Of a DNA stretch of 14,057 nt, positions 1 through 5,886 are shown in pieces (position 1 is the first letter of the stretch; each line of letters begins with the position of its first letter). The stretch spans positions 1 through 14,057 of the forward strand of contig DRLW01000213.1 in assembly GCA_011375275.1 (NCBI GenBank), in the 5' to 3' direction. Source of the stretch: Bacteroidota bacterium (lineage in GTDB: Bacteria > Zhuqueibacterota > Zhuqueibacteria > Zhuqueibacterales > Geothermadaptataceae). The translations under genes were made by a program, and so were the position numbers. The notes beneath the pieces were generated by a model. That model searched no databases. It saw nothing but the letters and a program-made list of their open reading frames with translations, and had not been told where the DNA came from.

Positions 1-90
1 GAAATGCGCGCCACTCTGGATGACCTGCTGCGCGAAGCAGACACACTCTGCGATGCTGTGCAAAACGAAGTGGAAGACCATCTCGACTGA
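1..90 (+). CDS. 3' end of an unidentified protein-coding gene (partial)
   Basis: The first 30 codons of frame 1 are open and end in TGA at 88-90. They encode a 29-residue, acidic, Leu-rich and probably helical C-terminus that finishes in VEDHLD. The 5' part lies outside the window, and no family can be recognised from this tail. It is followed by about 75 bp of unremarkable DNA and then by a structured repeat with a terminator-like hairpin (292-353), so this gene is probably the last of its transcription unit. Nothing links it to the BMC vertex genes more than 600 bp downstream. Confidence 0.6.
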   Translation, partial: EMRATLDDLLREADTLCDAVQNEVEDHLD

Positions 91-166
91 GCTACTGCGG
101 CCCAATACGCCACAATAAGGTGAAATGCTGGAAATCGTGGGTACTGGTTGTGTTTACTCTTCTGCT

Positions 167-378
167 CTCTTCGCGCTCTTCGCGCCTTCGCGGTGAAAAC
201 AAAAGACATCTGCACTTCAGGTGAAAGCTGAGAGAATGGGATAACCAGACACAACACGAACAGATAGAAATGAAATATCCACGACACCCTGGCAGCAGTT
301 ACTGAAAAATGAATGGAACAACCTATTCAAACAGCTTTGTCTGCTGCTTTTTTCAAAAAAATAAATCGCTCAGGTCCA
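167..378 (+). repeat. Structured intergenic repeat 'BC', copy 1 (complete)
   Basis: About 210 bp that recur at 1510-1714 and, degraded, at 6088-6238. The 5' part (B) is rich in CTTCGCG words and carries a small hairpin, 183-186 with 189-192. The middle contains an AAAGCTG..GAGAA..TAACCAG block. The 3' part (C) holds a GAATGG/CTATTC hairpin (311-316 with 323-328) inside a GCAGCAG/CTGCTGC stem (292-298 with 341-347), followed by six Ts. No coding sequence is credible here: reverse-frame reading of B gives the FTAKA-type peptide often seen in spurious ORFs. The unit ends exactly where the direct repeat of the neighbouring MITE-like element begins (379). Confidence 0.65.
292..353 (+). terminator. 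Candidate intrinsic terminator in repeat BC copy 1
   Basis: GCAGCAG at 292-298 can pair with CTGCTGC at 341-347, and TTTTTT follows at 348-353. A second hairpin (311-316 with 323-328) sits within the loop. A competing local stem, CAGC 332-335 with GCTG 343-346, would also lie immediately before the T-run. The position, downstream of the gene ending at 90 and upstream of the BMC genes, suits a terminator. The large branched loop is atypical, so the call is moderate. Confidence 0.4.
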
Positions 379-633
379 ACATAACGTGTCTGGTTATCCA
401 CTTTACTCAGCACGGTTGCATCTTTTCGACCAGCCGGCCTGACAATAGCGCGGCCTGCACCAGAGCCGTCATTCCGGTTTCCCCGCAGGGGAAGATCGGA
501 ATCCCCCAGACGCTGGCACGTGCCCGAAAAGATGAGATTCCGGCACTGCGCTGCGCCTGGCCGGAATGGCAGAGGTCGCTATCTGGATCAGGCCTGGTTT
601 GCTGAGTTAACGGGATACCCTGACATAACGTGT
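379..633. mobile_element. MITE-like element with terminal inverted repeats and 11-bp flanking direct repeats
   Basis: The element proper is 390-622 (233 bp). Its first 23 bases (390-412) and the reverse complement of its last 23 (600-622) agree at 18 of 23 positions, sharing TATCC and ACTCAGCA blocks. The perfect 11-base direct repeat ACATAACGTGT lies immediately outside both ends, at 379-389 and 623-633, as a target-site duplication would. The interior is palindromic: a long imperfect ATTCCGG..CCGGAAT-type hairpin near 470-503, the perfect palindrome GGCACGTGCC at 515-524, and a further hairpin near 537-568. There is no transposase, and the 98-codon frame across it is not credible. Any mobility would need a transposase in trans. 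The right 150 bp recur at 1332-1483, and an inverted right end recurs at 5979-6063. Confidence 0.6.
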
Positions 634-668
634 TTTAACCTGTAGATAAAAATGAAACGCCCTCGAGG

Positions 669-694
669 TTTTTCAGAATTCATGAATTTTTCAG
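669..694. promoter_or_regulatory. Palindrome between direct repeats upstream of the BMC vertex genes
   Basis: AATTCATGAATT (677-688) is a perfect 12-bp palindrome. It overlaps the edges of two copies of TTTTTCAG (669-676 and 687-694) and sits 22 nt upstream of the GTG start at 711, just before the strong ribosome-binding site TAAGGAG (697-703 region). It could be an operator or an RNA hairpin near the ribosome site. A weak promoter can be proposed upstream: CTGACA at 620-625, spanning the MITE end and its direct repeat, with an AT-rich GATAAA at 645-650. That spacing is 19 bp, so the promoter itself is uncertain. Confidence 0.3.
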
Positions 695-710
695 GCTAAG
701 GAGAAACATC

Positions 711-986
711 GTGATTCTCGGACGCGTAATCGGTACGGTTTGGGCAACCCGGAAGGATGAAAAACTCACCGGCAGCACATTACAGATCGTCCGGCCGGTG
801 GAGCTGGACTATTCCCCAAAGCCCGGGTTTGTCGTCGCCGTGGATGCTGTTGGAGCGGGTGTCGGCGAAATCGTACTCGTGGTGCAGGGCAGTTCGGCAC
901 GGCAGACGGTCAAAACCCAGAACAAGCCCGTAGATGCCACGATCATGGCCATCGTAGATAAGCTCGACATCGAGGAGCAGGGCTGA
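711..986 (+). CDS. Bacterial microcompartment vertex protein, BMC-P (EutN/CcmL family), first of a pair
   Basis: A 91-residue protein matching the EutN/CcmL/PduN family (BMC-P, Pfam 03319). Its pentamers cap the vertices of the polyhedral shell of carboxysomes and metabolosomes. Family landmarks are the N-terminal LGRVIGTVWATRK stretch (residues 3-15), the LQIVRPV strand (24-30), and AVDAVGAGVGEIV (43-55), the conserved turn and strand. The length is typical for the family. The start is GTG at 711, supported by TAAGGAG about 8 nt upstream; an in-frame ATG is lacking at this position. The stop codon shares its A with the ATG of the next gene (TGATG at 984-988), which implies translational coupling. 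No BMC-H shell gene or encapsulated enzyme lies in the window, so the cargo pathway cannot be inferred. Confidence 0.93.
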   Translation: MILGRVIGTVWATRKDEKLTGSTLQIVRPVELDYSPKPGFVVAVDAVGAGVGEIVLVVQGSSARQTVKTQNKPVDATIMAIVDKLDIEEQG

Positions 987-1255
987 TGCATCTGGGCAAA
1001 GTGATCGGCACCATCTGGGCAACGCGCAAATATCCTGCGCTCGAGGGTGCCAAGCTGCAGATCGTACAGCCGGTGGATAAAAATCTCGACGACCGCGGTG
1101 CTCCTTTGGTGGCGGTCGATACCATCGGCGCCGGAAGCGGTGAAATCGTGATGTACATCACCTCGCGAGAAGCCACCATCCCCTATCGCGTTGAGCTGGT
1201 CCCTATCGATGCTTCTATCATCGGCATCGTCGATCGGGTCGATGTGCAGGGATGA
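986..1255 (+). CDS. Bacterial microcompartment vertex protein, BMC-P (EutN/CcmL family), second of a pair
   Basis: An 89-residue BMC-P protein paralogous to the preceding gene. Aligned without gaps over the first 87 positions, the two share about 40 identical residues. Conserved here are LGKVIGTIWATRK (3-15), LQIVQPV (24-30), LVAVDTIGAGSGEIV (41-55) and the C-terminal IDASIIGIVDRVDV strand. The differing region, residues 31-41 and 56-72, covers surface loops where BMC-P paralogues usually diverge, so the pair may form distinct or mixed pentamers. ATG at 986 overlaps the upstream stop, and GAGGAG at 971-976 inside the upstream gene serves as ribosome site. The gene is followed by a repeat-rich gap rather than further BMC genes. 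Confidence 0.93.
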   Translation: MHLGKVIGTIWATRKYPALEGAKLQIVQPVDKNLDDRGAPLVAVDTIGAGSGEIVMYITSREATIPYRVELVPIDASIIGIVDRVDVQG

Positions 1256-1331
1256 GTATGGTTAGTAAAACCTAATCTGAACGATTCGCCCCAAAACAAT
1301 AAATATTTTTTATGGCAAGAGATTGTTCTTA

Positions 1332-1483
1332 CATTCCGGTTTGCCCGCAGGGGGAGACAGGAATCCCCAGGACTCTGGCACGTGCCCAAAAGATGAGACC
1401 CCGGCGCGGCGCTTCGCCTGGCCGGAATAACAGATGCCGGCATCTTGGCCGGGCCCGGTTTGCTGAGTCAACTGGATACCCGG
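1332..1483 (+). repeat. Partial copy of the MITE-like core (right part only)
   Basis: This corresponds to 470-622 of the complete element. It shares the CATTCCGGTT hairpin arm, GGCACGTGCC (1377-1386), the GCCTGGCCGGAAT block and the terminal TGCTGAGTCAACTGGATACC (1461-1480) followed by CGG. The left 80 bp, including the left terminal repeat, cannot be found upstream, and no convincing flanking duplication exists. It therefore looks like a 5'-truncated or solo-end copy. Short frames on either strand through it are not credible genes. Confidence 0.55.
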
Positions 1484-1509
1484 ACAATGCATATTACTAC
1501 AGCTCAACA

Positions 1510-1714
1510 CTCTTCGCGCTCTTCGCACCTTGGTGGTGAAACCTGGCTTCAGCCCAAAGCTGTGAGAACGGGCTAACCAGTCACGATGCGGGCTGACAGA
1601 AATAAACAATATCCATGATGATCTGACAGCAGATACTGAAAAGCGAATGGAACAATCCATTCAAACAGCTTTGTCTGCTGCTTTTTTGTCCCACAGAATA
1701 AATCGTTCAGGCCA
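1510..1714 (+). repeat. Structured intergenic repeat 'BC', copy 2 (complete)
   Basis: The second full copy of the repeat at 167-378, alignable along its whole length. The B hairpin here is CACC-TT-GGTG (1526-1535), in copy 3 it is CGCC-TT-GGCG, and copy 1 has CGC/GCG, so an A-T pair has been exchanged for G-C with pairing kept. The C hairpin GAATGG/CCATTC (1645-1650 with 1657-1662) is fully paired here, where copy 1 has a G-U pair. The unit lies between the end of the BMC-P pair and rdgB, so it again occupies the boundary between two + strand units. A TACAAT -10-like hexamer (1717-1722) lies just past its 3' end and could serve rdgB, though no matching -35 is evident. Confidence 0.65.
1627..1687 (+). 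terminator. Candidate intrinsic terminator in repeat BC copy 2
   Basis: CAGCAGA at 1627-1633 pairs with TCTGCTG at 1674-1680. One C and then TTTTTT (1682-1687) follow. The nested hairpin 1645-1650 with 1657-1662 is perfect. This is the same architecture as 292-353, placed between the BMC-P genes and rdgB, where an end of transcription is expected. Confidence 0.4.
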
Positions 1715-1760
1715 GGTACAATAAAAACACGTCGTGCAGCAATTTTTCAGGCTCAAAAAT

Positions 1761-2360
1761 ATGAAACTACTTCTCGCCACCCGCAACCGCGATAAAGTCC
1801 GCGAGCTCAAAGCCATGCTCGCCGGTCTGCCCCTCGAGCTCATCAGTGCGGCTGATATGCCCGGGCTGCCAGAGGTCGAGGAAGATGCTGAAACCCTCGA
1901 AGGCAATGCCATCAAAAAAGCGCGCACGCTCTTCGAGCTGACAGGCATACCGGCCATGGCTGACGATACCGGGCTTGAAATCGATGCACTCGACGGCGCT
2001 CCGGGTGTTTACTCCAGCCGCTACAGCGGGCCGGATGCCACGTACCGCGACAATGTTGAAAAAGTTTTGCGCGAGCTGCAGAACGTGCCGGAGGCGCAAC
2101 GCACGGCGCGTTTTCGTACTGTGGTCGCTTTTGTCAGTGAGACGGAGACGAAAACCGTCGAAGGCATCTGCCACGGCCGTATCGCTGCGGAACCGCGCGG
2201 CAGCGGGACCTTCGGCTATGATCCGATATTCGAGGTCACGGGCACGGGCAAAACCATGGCCGAGATGACCCTGGAAGAGAAAAACCGCATCAGCCATCGC
2301 GGCCGGGCCATGGCACAGTTCGTGGAGTTTATCAAACATAAAACAGAGACCGGCACATGA
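1761..2360 (+). CDS. rdgB: XTP/dITP diphosphatase (RdgB/HAM1 family)
   Basis: A 199-residue house-cleaning nucleotidase that hydrolyses non-canonical purine triphosphates (dITP, ITP, XTP) to monophosphate and pyrophosphate, keeping deaminated purines out of DNA and RNA. Visible family motifs are ATRNRDKVREL (6-16), the metal and base-binding acidic stretch around E40-E41, ADDTGLEIDAL (67-77) with the catalytic Asp pair D68-D69, GTFGYDPIF (149-157) and the C-terminal ISHRGRA (177-183). The length equals that of typical bacterial RdgB. ATG at 1761 is chosen because the family starts directly with the MKLLLATRN strand; an in-frame GTG at 1734 would add nine non-conserved residues. The upstream ribosome site is weak (CAGG at 1748-1751). 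It overlaps speD by four bases (ATGA, 2357-2360). Confidence 0.96.
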   Translation: MKLLLATRNRDKVRELKAMLAGLPLELISAADMPGLPEVEEDAETLEGNAIKKARTLFELTGIPAMADDTGLEIDALDGAPGVYSSRYSGPDATYRDNVEKVLRELQNVPEAQRTARFRTVVAFVSETETKTVEGICHGRIAAEPRGSGTFGYDPIFEVTGTGKTMAEMTLEEKNRISHRGRAMAQFVEFIKHKTETGT

Positions 2361-2731
2361 GATCGCCTCTCGGGATTCACATCATCGTCGATGCATGGAA
2401 CATCTCCCCCGCCCTTCTCGACGATGAAAAGATCATCCGCTCTGCTCTGCACAAAGCCGTCGAAGCGGTCGGCGCCACGCTGATCGACCTGTGCGTGCAC
2501 CACTTCAGCCCGCATGGCCTGACGGCAACCGCCACTCTGGCGGAGTCACACATCGCCGTGCACACCTGGCCTGAGCACGGTTTTCTGGCCATGGATATCT
2601 TCTTTTGCGGCCGGCACAATCCACAGAAAGCCGTTGACTCCCTTTGCGATTCGCTGCAGATGCGCGACATCAAAATTCATCGCCTCGAGCGCGGTGTTCC
2701 CCTGCACCACCAGCTCGCCGGGCACGAATAA
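2357..2731 (+). CDS. speD: S-adenosylmethionine decarboxylase proenzyme, class 1b (SpeD/SpeH)
   Basis: A 124-residue pyruvoyl enzyme that makes decarboxylated AdoMet, the aminopropyl donor for spermidine. It is made as a proenzyme that cleaves itself between E63 and S64 in LAESHIAVHTWPEHG (61-75), S64 becoming the pyruvoyl group. H69 and C84 (IFFCG) match the processing histidine and catalytic cysteine of the short bacterial/archaeal type, as in the T. maritima enzyme. The length is that of the short single-unit form, not the long E. coli form. The N-terminal GIHIIVDAW strand is typical. ATG at 2357 overlaps the rdgB stop (ATGA), so translation is probably coupled. No spermidine synthase gene lies in the window. 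Confidence 0.96.
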   Translation: MRSPLGIHIIVDAWNISPALLDDEKIIRSALHKAVEAVGATLIDLCVHHFSPHGLTATATLAESHIAVHTWPEHGFLAMDIFFCGRHNPQKAVDSLCDSLQMRDIKIHRLERGVPLHHQLAGHE

Positions 2732-2762
2732 TTTTTTCAAAAGTAAGCCCCGGAACGCCACC

Positions 2763-4214
2763 ATGAAGAAGCCTGATACCGGCGACATGCCTGCCGAATC
2801 CTTCCGCCAATACGGCCACCAGCTCATCGACTGGATTGCCGATTACTTTGCTGCCATCGAAAGCCATCCTGTTTTGCCGCAGGTACATCCCGGAGACATC
2901 GCCGGCAGCTTGCCGGCTTCAGCGCCGGAACAGGGCGAAGCGATGCAGGATATCCTCGCGGACATCGAGCGCCTGATCATGCCGGGCATGACCCACTGGA
3001 ATCACCCGGATTTTTTCGCCTATTTTTCGTCTTCGGCAAGCGGGCCGGGTGTGCTCGCCGAGCTGCTCAGCGGTGCGTTCAACATCAACAGCATGGTGTG
3101 GAAAGCGGCACCGGCCGCAACAGAGCTGGAACAGGTGGTCATGGGATGGCTGCGGCAGATGCTCGGGTTACCGGAGGATTTTTTCGGCATCATATACGAT
3201 GGTGGCTCGGCGAGCACGCTGCACGCCATCGCTGCGGCGCGCGAGCAGGCAGACGCTGATTTCAGGGCAAAAGGGTTGGCCGGCATGCCGGATAAGCGGC
3301 TGCGCATGTACATCTCAGATCAGGCACACTCATCGGTGGAAAAAGCTGCGCTGGTGCTCGGCCTCGGTCGCGAGGGCGTGCGCACAATCCCGGTTGACAG
3401 CGCATTCCGCATGCGGCCGGATATGTTGCAGCAGGCCATCAACGCAGACCGCAGCAACGACTGGACGCCCTTTTGCGTCGTTGCCACAGCCGGCACGACA
3501 TCGACAACCAGCATCGACCCTATCGCTGAAACTGCTGCGCTGTGCCGGGATGAAAATCTCTGGCTGCACATCGATGCCTGCTACGGCGGAGCCGCCGCCA
3601 TTCTACCGGAGAAGCGTGATCTGTTCCGAGGCTGGGAATTCTCAGACTCCATCGTCGTCAACCCGCACAAATGGATGTTTATCCCCATCGATCTCAGTGC
3701 ATTTTACACCCGCAAGCCGGACATCCTGCGCCGGGCGTTCAGTCTGATTCCGGAATACCTGCGCACGCAGGAAGACGGCGAGGTGATCAATCAGATGGAT
3801 TATGGCATTCAACTCGGCCGGCGTTTTCGCTCATTGAAACTGTGGTTTGTGCTGCGCTATTTCGGGCAGGAAGGCATGCGGGCACGCATTCGCGAACATC
3901 TGCGGCTGGCACGCCTTTTCGCGCAGTGGGTCGATGAGGCAAAAGATTTCGAAAGACTGGCACCCGTGCCCCTGAGCACGGTCTGTTTTCGCTACATACC
4001 GGACGACGGGCTGAGCGAAGAGGAACTCGAAGCGCGCAACGCCAGCCTGCTGCAACGGATCAACAGCGAGAGGCAATTCTTCTTATCGCACACCAAAGTC
4101 CAGGGGAAATACATGCTGCGCATGGCGATAAACAACCTGCGCAGCGAAGAAAAGCACGTGCGCGCGGCCTGGCAGCACATCTGCAAACACGCCCGGGCGA
4201 CGAGAGACACCTGA
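2763..4214 (+). CDS. Group II PLP-dependent amino-acid decarboxylase, DDC-like (aromatic amino-acid decarboxylase family)
   Basis: A 483-residue cytosolic PLP enzyme of the aromatic-L-amino-acid/tyrosine decarboxylase branch, converting an amino acid to an amine and CO2. PLP-binding Lys is K303 in NPHKWMF (300-306), and the aspartate that pairs with the PLP nitrogen is D271 in HIDACYGG; both have the same residue numbers as in human DDC. The cofactor-stacking histidine is H189 in SDQAHSSVEKA. VATAGTTSTTSID carries the phosphate/substrate loop. The N-terminal three-helix region (residues 8-90) with the THWNHPDFFAYF segment is typical of this branch. ATG at 2763 is used; upstream in-frame starts would run back into speD. 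It lies 31 bp after speD and is probably co-transcribed. The substrate (Tyr, Phe, Trp or DOPA) cannot be told from the sequence. The stop lies 20 bp from the convergent stop of the response regulator. Confidence 0.93.
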   Translation: MKKPDTGDMPAESFRQYGHQLIDWIADYFAAIESHPVLPQVHPGDIAGSLPASAPEQGEAMQDILADIERLIMPGMTHWNHPDFFAYFSSSASGPGVLAELLSGAFNINSMVWKAAPAATELEQVVMGWLRQMLGLPEDFFGIIYDGGSASTLHAIAAAREQADADFRAKGLAGMPDKRLRMYISDQAHSSVEKAALVLGLGREGVRTIPVDSAFRMRPDMLQQAINADRSNDWTPFCVVATAGTTSTTSIDPIAETAALCRDENLWLHIDACYGGAAAILPEKRDLFRGWEFSDSIVVNPHKWMFIPIDLSAFYTRKPDILRRAFSLIPEYLRTQEDGEVINQMDYGIQLGRRFRSLKLWFVLRYFGQEGMRARIREHLRLARLFAQWVDEAKDFERLAPVPLSTVCFRYIPDDGLSEEELEARNASLLQRINSERQFFLSHTKVQGKYMLRMAINNLRSEEKHVRAAWQHICKHARATRDT

Positions 4215-4234
4215 GCCTCTGCCTGTGACCACCT

Positions 4235-5449
4235 TTATTGCATTTCAAACGCCAGCACTGTGATATCGTCCTGCGAAGGCAGCTCTTTGCCCCACTCCTG
4301 CACCGTGGTGACGATGCCTTCGACGCATTCCTGTAACGAAGCCCGGCGGTAACGCTGTACCGTCTGCTCGAGACGCGCGGTTTCAAACTGTTCTCCGGCG
4401 CTGTTCTTCATCTCAACGACGCCATCAGAATAGAGGATGACACGATCACCGGGCTGGAGTGCCACCTCGTACTCATCATATTCAGCACCCTCGTCGAAAC
4501 CGATAGGCAGGCCCCGGGACTGCAGCGCTCTGGCTTCACCCTCTTTGGGGCTGTGCACCAGGTCCGGGTGTCCGGCTGAAACATAGGTAAACTTCATATT
4601 TTTCAAGTCGAGCACACCGTACATGATAGTGAAGTACTGGCCGGTACTCAAATCGAGAGGGAACTGCTCATTCAGACGCCTGGCGACGTGTTGTGGGGGG
4701 CTCACTTTCCACTCACCACTGTCAGCATCCTGTTGCATCAGTAATGAGGTCGCGTTGTGATCTGAAGTCAAAAAACGGCTTACGGTGACGGATAAAAGTG
4801 CAGCAGCCACACCATGACCACTGACATCGAGCACATAAGCGGCTATGTGGTCATCATCGAGCTTAAAAAAGTTGAGGATATCGCCAGCGAGCTCATCGCA
4901 TGGCGTATAGTTCCAGGCAAACTTGACTTTATCTGTATCAGGCTCGCTCGAAGGCAGCAGGGATTTTTGCGCCCGTGCTGCTGTTTCGAGATCTTTTTTC
5001 ATACGCTCGTTGGAAGAAGCGAGTAGTTTACTGGTCGATTCGAGCTGCCAGTTGCGCTCTTCGAGATTATTTTCCAGCTCGATGATACGCTCACCGGCGC
5101 GTAAGCGAAACAGCAGTTCGTTCTTGTCAAATGGCTTGGTGATGAAATCATCAGCACCGGCTTCCAGCCCTTTGATGACATCATCTTTCTGGGTTTTGGC
5201 AGTCAGCAGGATGACATAATGATAACGCTCCATCTCGCTCTCGCGCAAGCGCCGAACGATTTCAGGCCCATCCATACCAGGCATAACCCAATCCAGAATC
5301 AACAGTTGCGGAGACATGGGGTCCTGCAACATATCCCATGCTTTGTCACCCGTATCTACTGCCGTCACATCGTGTCCGTATTTTTGCAGCGTTGCCTGTA
5401 AAAGCCGCCGCGTAATGTTATCATCATCTGCGACAAGAACTCTTGCCAT
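4235..5449 (-). CDS. Response regulator with SpoIIE/RsbU-type PPM serine phosphatase output
   Basis: A 404-residue cytosolic regulator. Residues 1-120 form a REC domain: acidic D8-D10, phosphoacceptor D53 in LILDWVMPGMDG, T83 and K105 (TKPF). Residues 120-165 are a Glu/Leu/Arg-rich probable coiled coil. Residues 175-404 are a PP2C-like SpoIIE phosphatase, with metal ligands visible as GD (D190), D208 in VLDVSGHG, the AGHPD block, YSDGVVE and the terminal QDDITVLAFEMQ. Such proteins usually dephosphorylate a STAS anti-sigma-factor antagonist in partner-switching systems when REC is phosphorylated; no STAS or anti-sigma kinase gene is in the window. The start is supported by AAGGAG (5455-5460). 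It is separated from the hybrid-kinase operon by about 800 bp and has its own candidate promoter, but it is the only effector nearby. Confidence 0.94.
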   Translation of the reverse strand: MARVLVADDDNITRRLLQATLQKYGHDVTAVDTGDKAWDMLQDPMSPQLLILDWVMPGMDGPEIVRRLRESEMERYHYVILLTAKTQKDDVIKGLEAGADDFITKPFDKNELLFRLRAGERIIELENNLEERNWQLESTSKLLASSNERMKKDLETAARAQKSLLPSSEPDTDKVKFAWNYTPCDELAGDILNFFKLDDDHIAAYVLDVSGHGVAAALLSVTVSRFLTSDHNATSLLMQQDADSGEWKVSPPQHVARRLNEQFPLDLSTGQYFTIMYGVLDLKNMKFTYVSAGHPDLVHSPKEGEARALQSRGLPIGFDEGAEYDEYEVALQPGDRVILYSDGVVEMKNSAGEQFETARLEQTVQRYRRASLQECVEGIVTTVQEWGKELPSQDDITVLAFEMQ

Positions 5450-5497
5450 GTGTTCTCCTTAAAAAAATGGTCTGATCCACCCCATTTTATTTCAAAA

Positions 5498-5526
5498 AAT
5501 AGAGACCCGGAAACAGCCTATATCAA
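5498..5526 (-). promoter_or_regulatory. Candidate sigma-70-type promoter for the REC-PPM regulator
   Basis: Read on the - strand, TTGATA (5526-5521, five of six matches to TTGACA) is followed by a 17-bp spacer and TCTATT (5503-5498, four of six matches to TATAAT). Initiation near 5490 would give a leader of about 40 nt carrying AAGGAG. The hexamers are ordinary and the organism's promoter consensus is unknown, so this is a plausible candidate only. Confidence 0.35.
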
Positions 5527-5628
5527 AGCTATTCTGCGCGAAACTATGAAAACTATTGTGTGCTTCCTTTTCCTGTCTTATTTTACAGCAGTCCCATATT
5601 GTCCCTCCATACTCCGGAGCTCCATCAC

Positions 5629-5886
5629 ATGCTGAAAAAAGGGAAACTTTACCTGCTGATCACCTTCATCACAGCTCGCATCGAGTACGCCATAGCTTTT
5701 ACCGGGCTGAATCTGCTGCCGCGCCGAAACAACCCAGCCCCGATCGTCGAATCCATACGCATCGATCGCAGGCTGCAACACGGCGGTCGCTGGATCATCG
5801 ACAGCGAAGAAAGCAACTATCTGTATTTTTCGCCCCGGGAACAACAGGCTGTAATTTTGCGCCTGACAGGGCACAGCAAAAACTGA
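5629..5886 (+). CDS. Possible small hypothetical protein (85 residues)
   Basis: From ATG at 5629, with CGGAG (5614-5618) about 10 nt upstream, an 85-codon frame runs to TGA at 5884-5886. The product is basic. A hydrophobic stretch (residues 7-31, broken by Arg and Glu) precedes a polar C-terminal half containing RWIIDSEESNYLYFSPREQ. No family is recognised. In its favour are a plausible ribosome site, an un-repeated sequence unlike the flanking repeats, and placement divergent from the regulator gene. Against it are its short length, the lack of recognisable domains and a stop codon inside a hairpin that looks like a - strand terminator. A longer frame from 5560 reads through T-rich DNA and is less likely. 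Confidence 0.4.
   Translation: MLKKGKLYLLITFITARIEYAIAFTGLNLLPRRNNPAPIVESIRIDRRLQHGGRWIIDSEESNYLYFSPREQQAVILRLTGHSKN

Noticed and set aside
309..605. 98-codon + strand frame through the MITE-like element
   Set aside because: It runs across repeat DNA and inverted repeats, has no ribosome site, and its product looks like translated palindromes, not a protein family.
1296..1495. ACAATAAATATT (1296-1307) and ACAATGCATATT (1484-1495) as a target duplication of the second MITE-like copy
   Set aside because: Two mismatches in an AT-rich word, and no left inverted end follows the first copy, so chance similarity is more likely.
1312..1539. 75-codon + strand frame between the BMC-P pair and rdgB
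   Set aside because: It lies within the partial MITE-like core and BC repeat and has no coding character.
2634..2762. Upstream extension of the DDC-like decarboxylase
   Set aside because: The extra 43 codons overlap speD in another frame and have no counterpart in the family. ATG at 2763 gives active-site residue numbers equal to human DDC.
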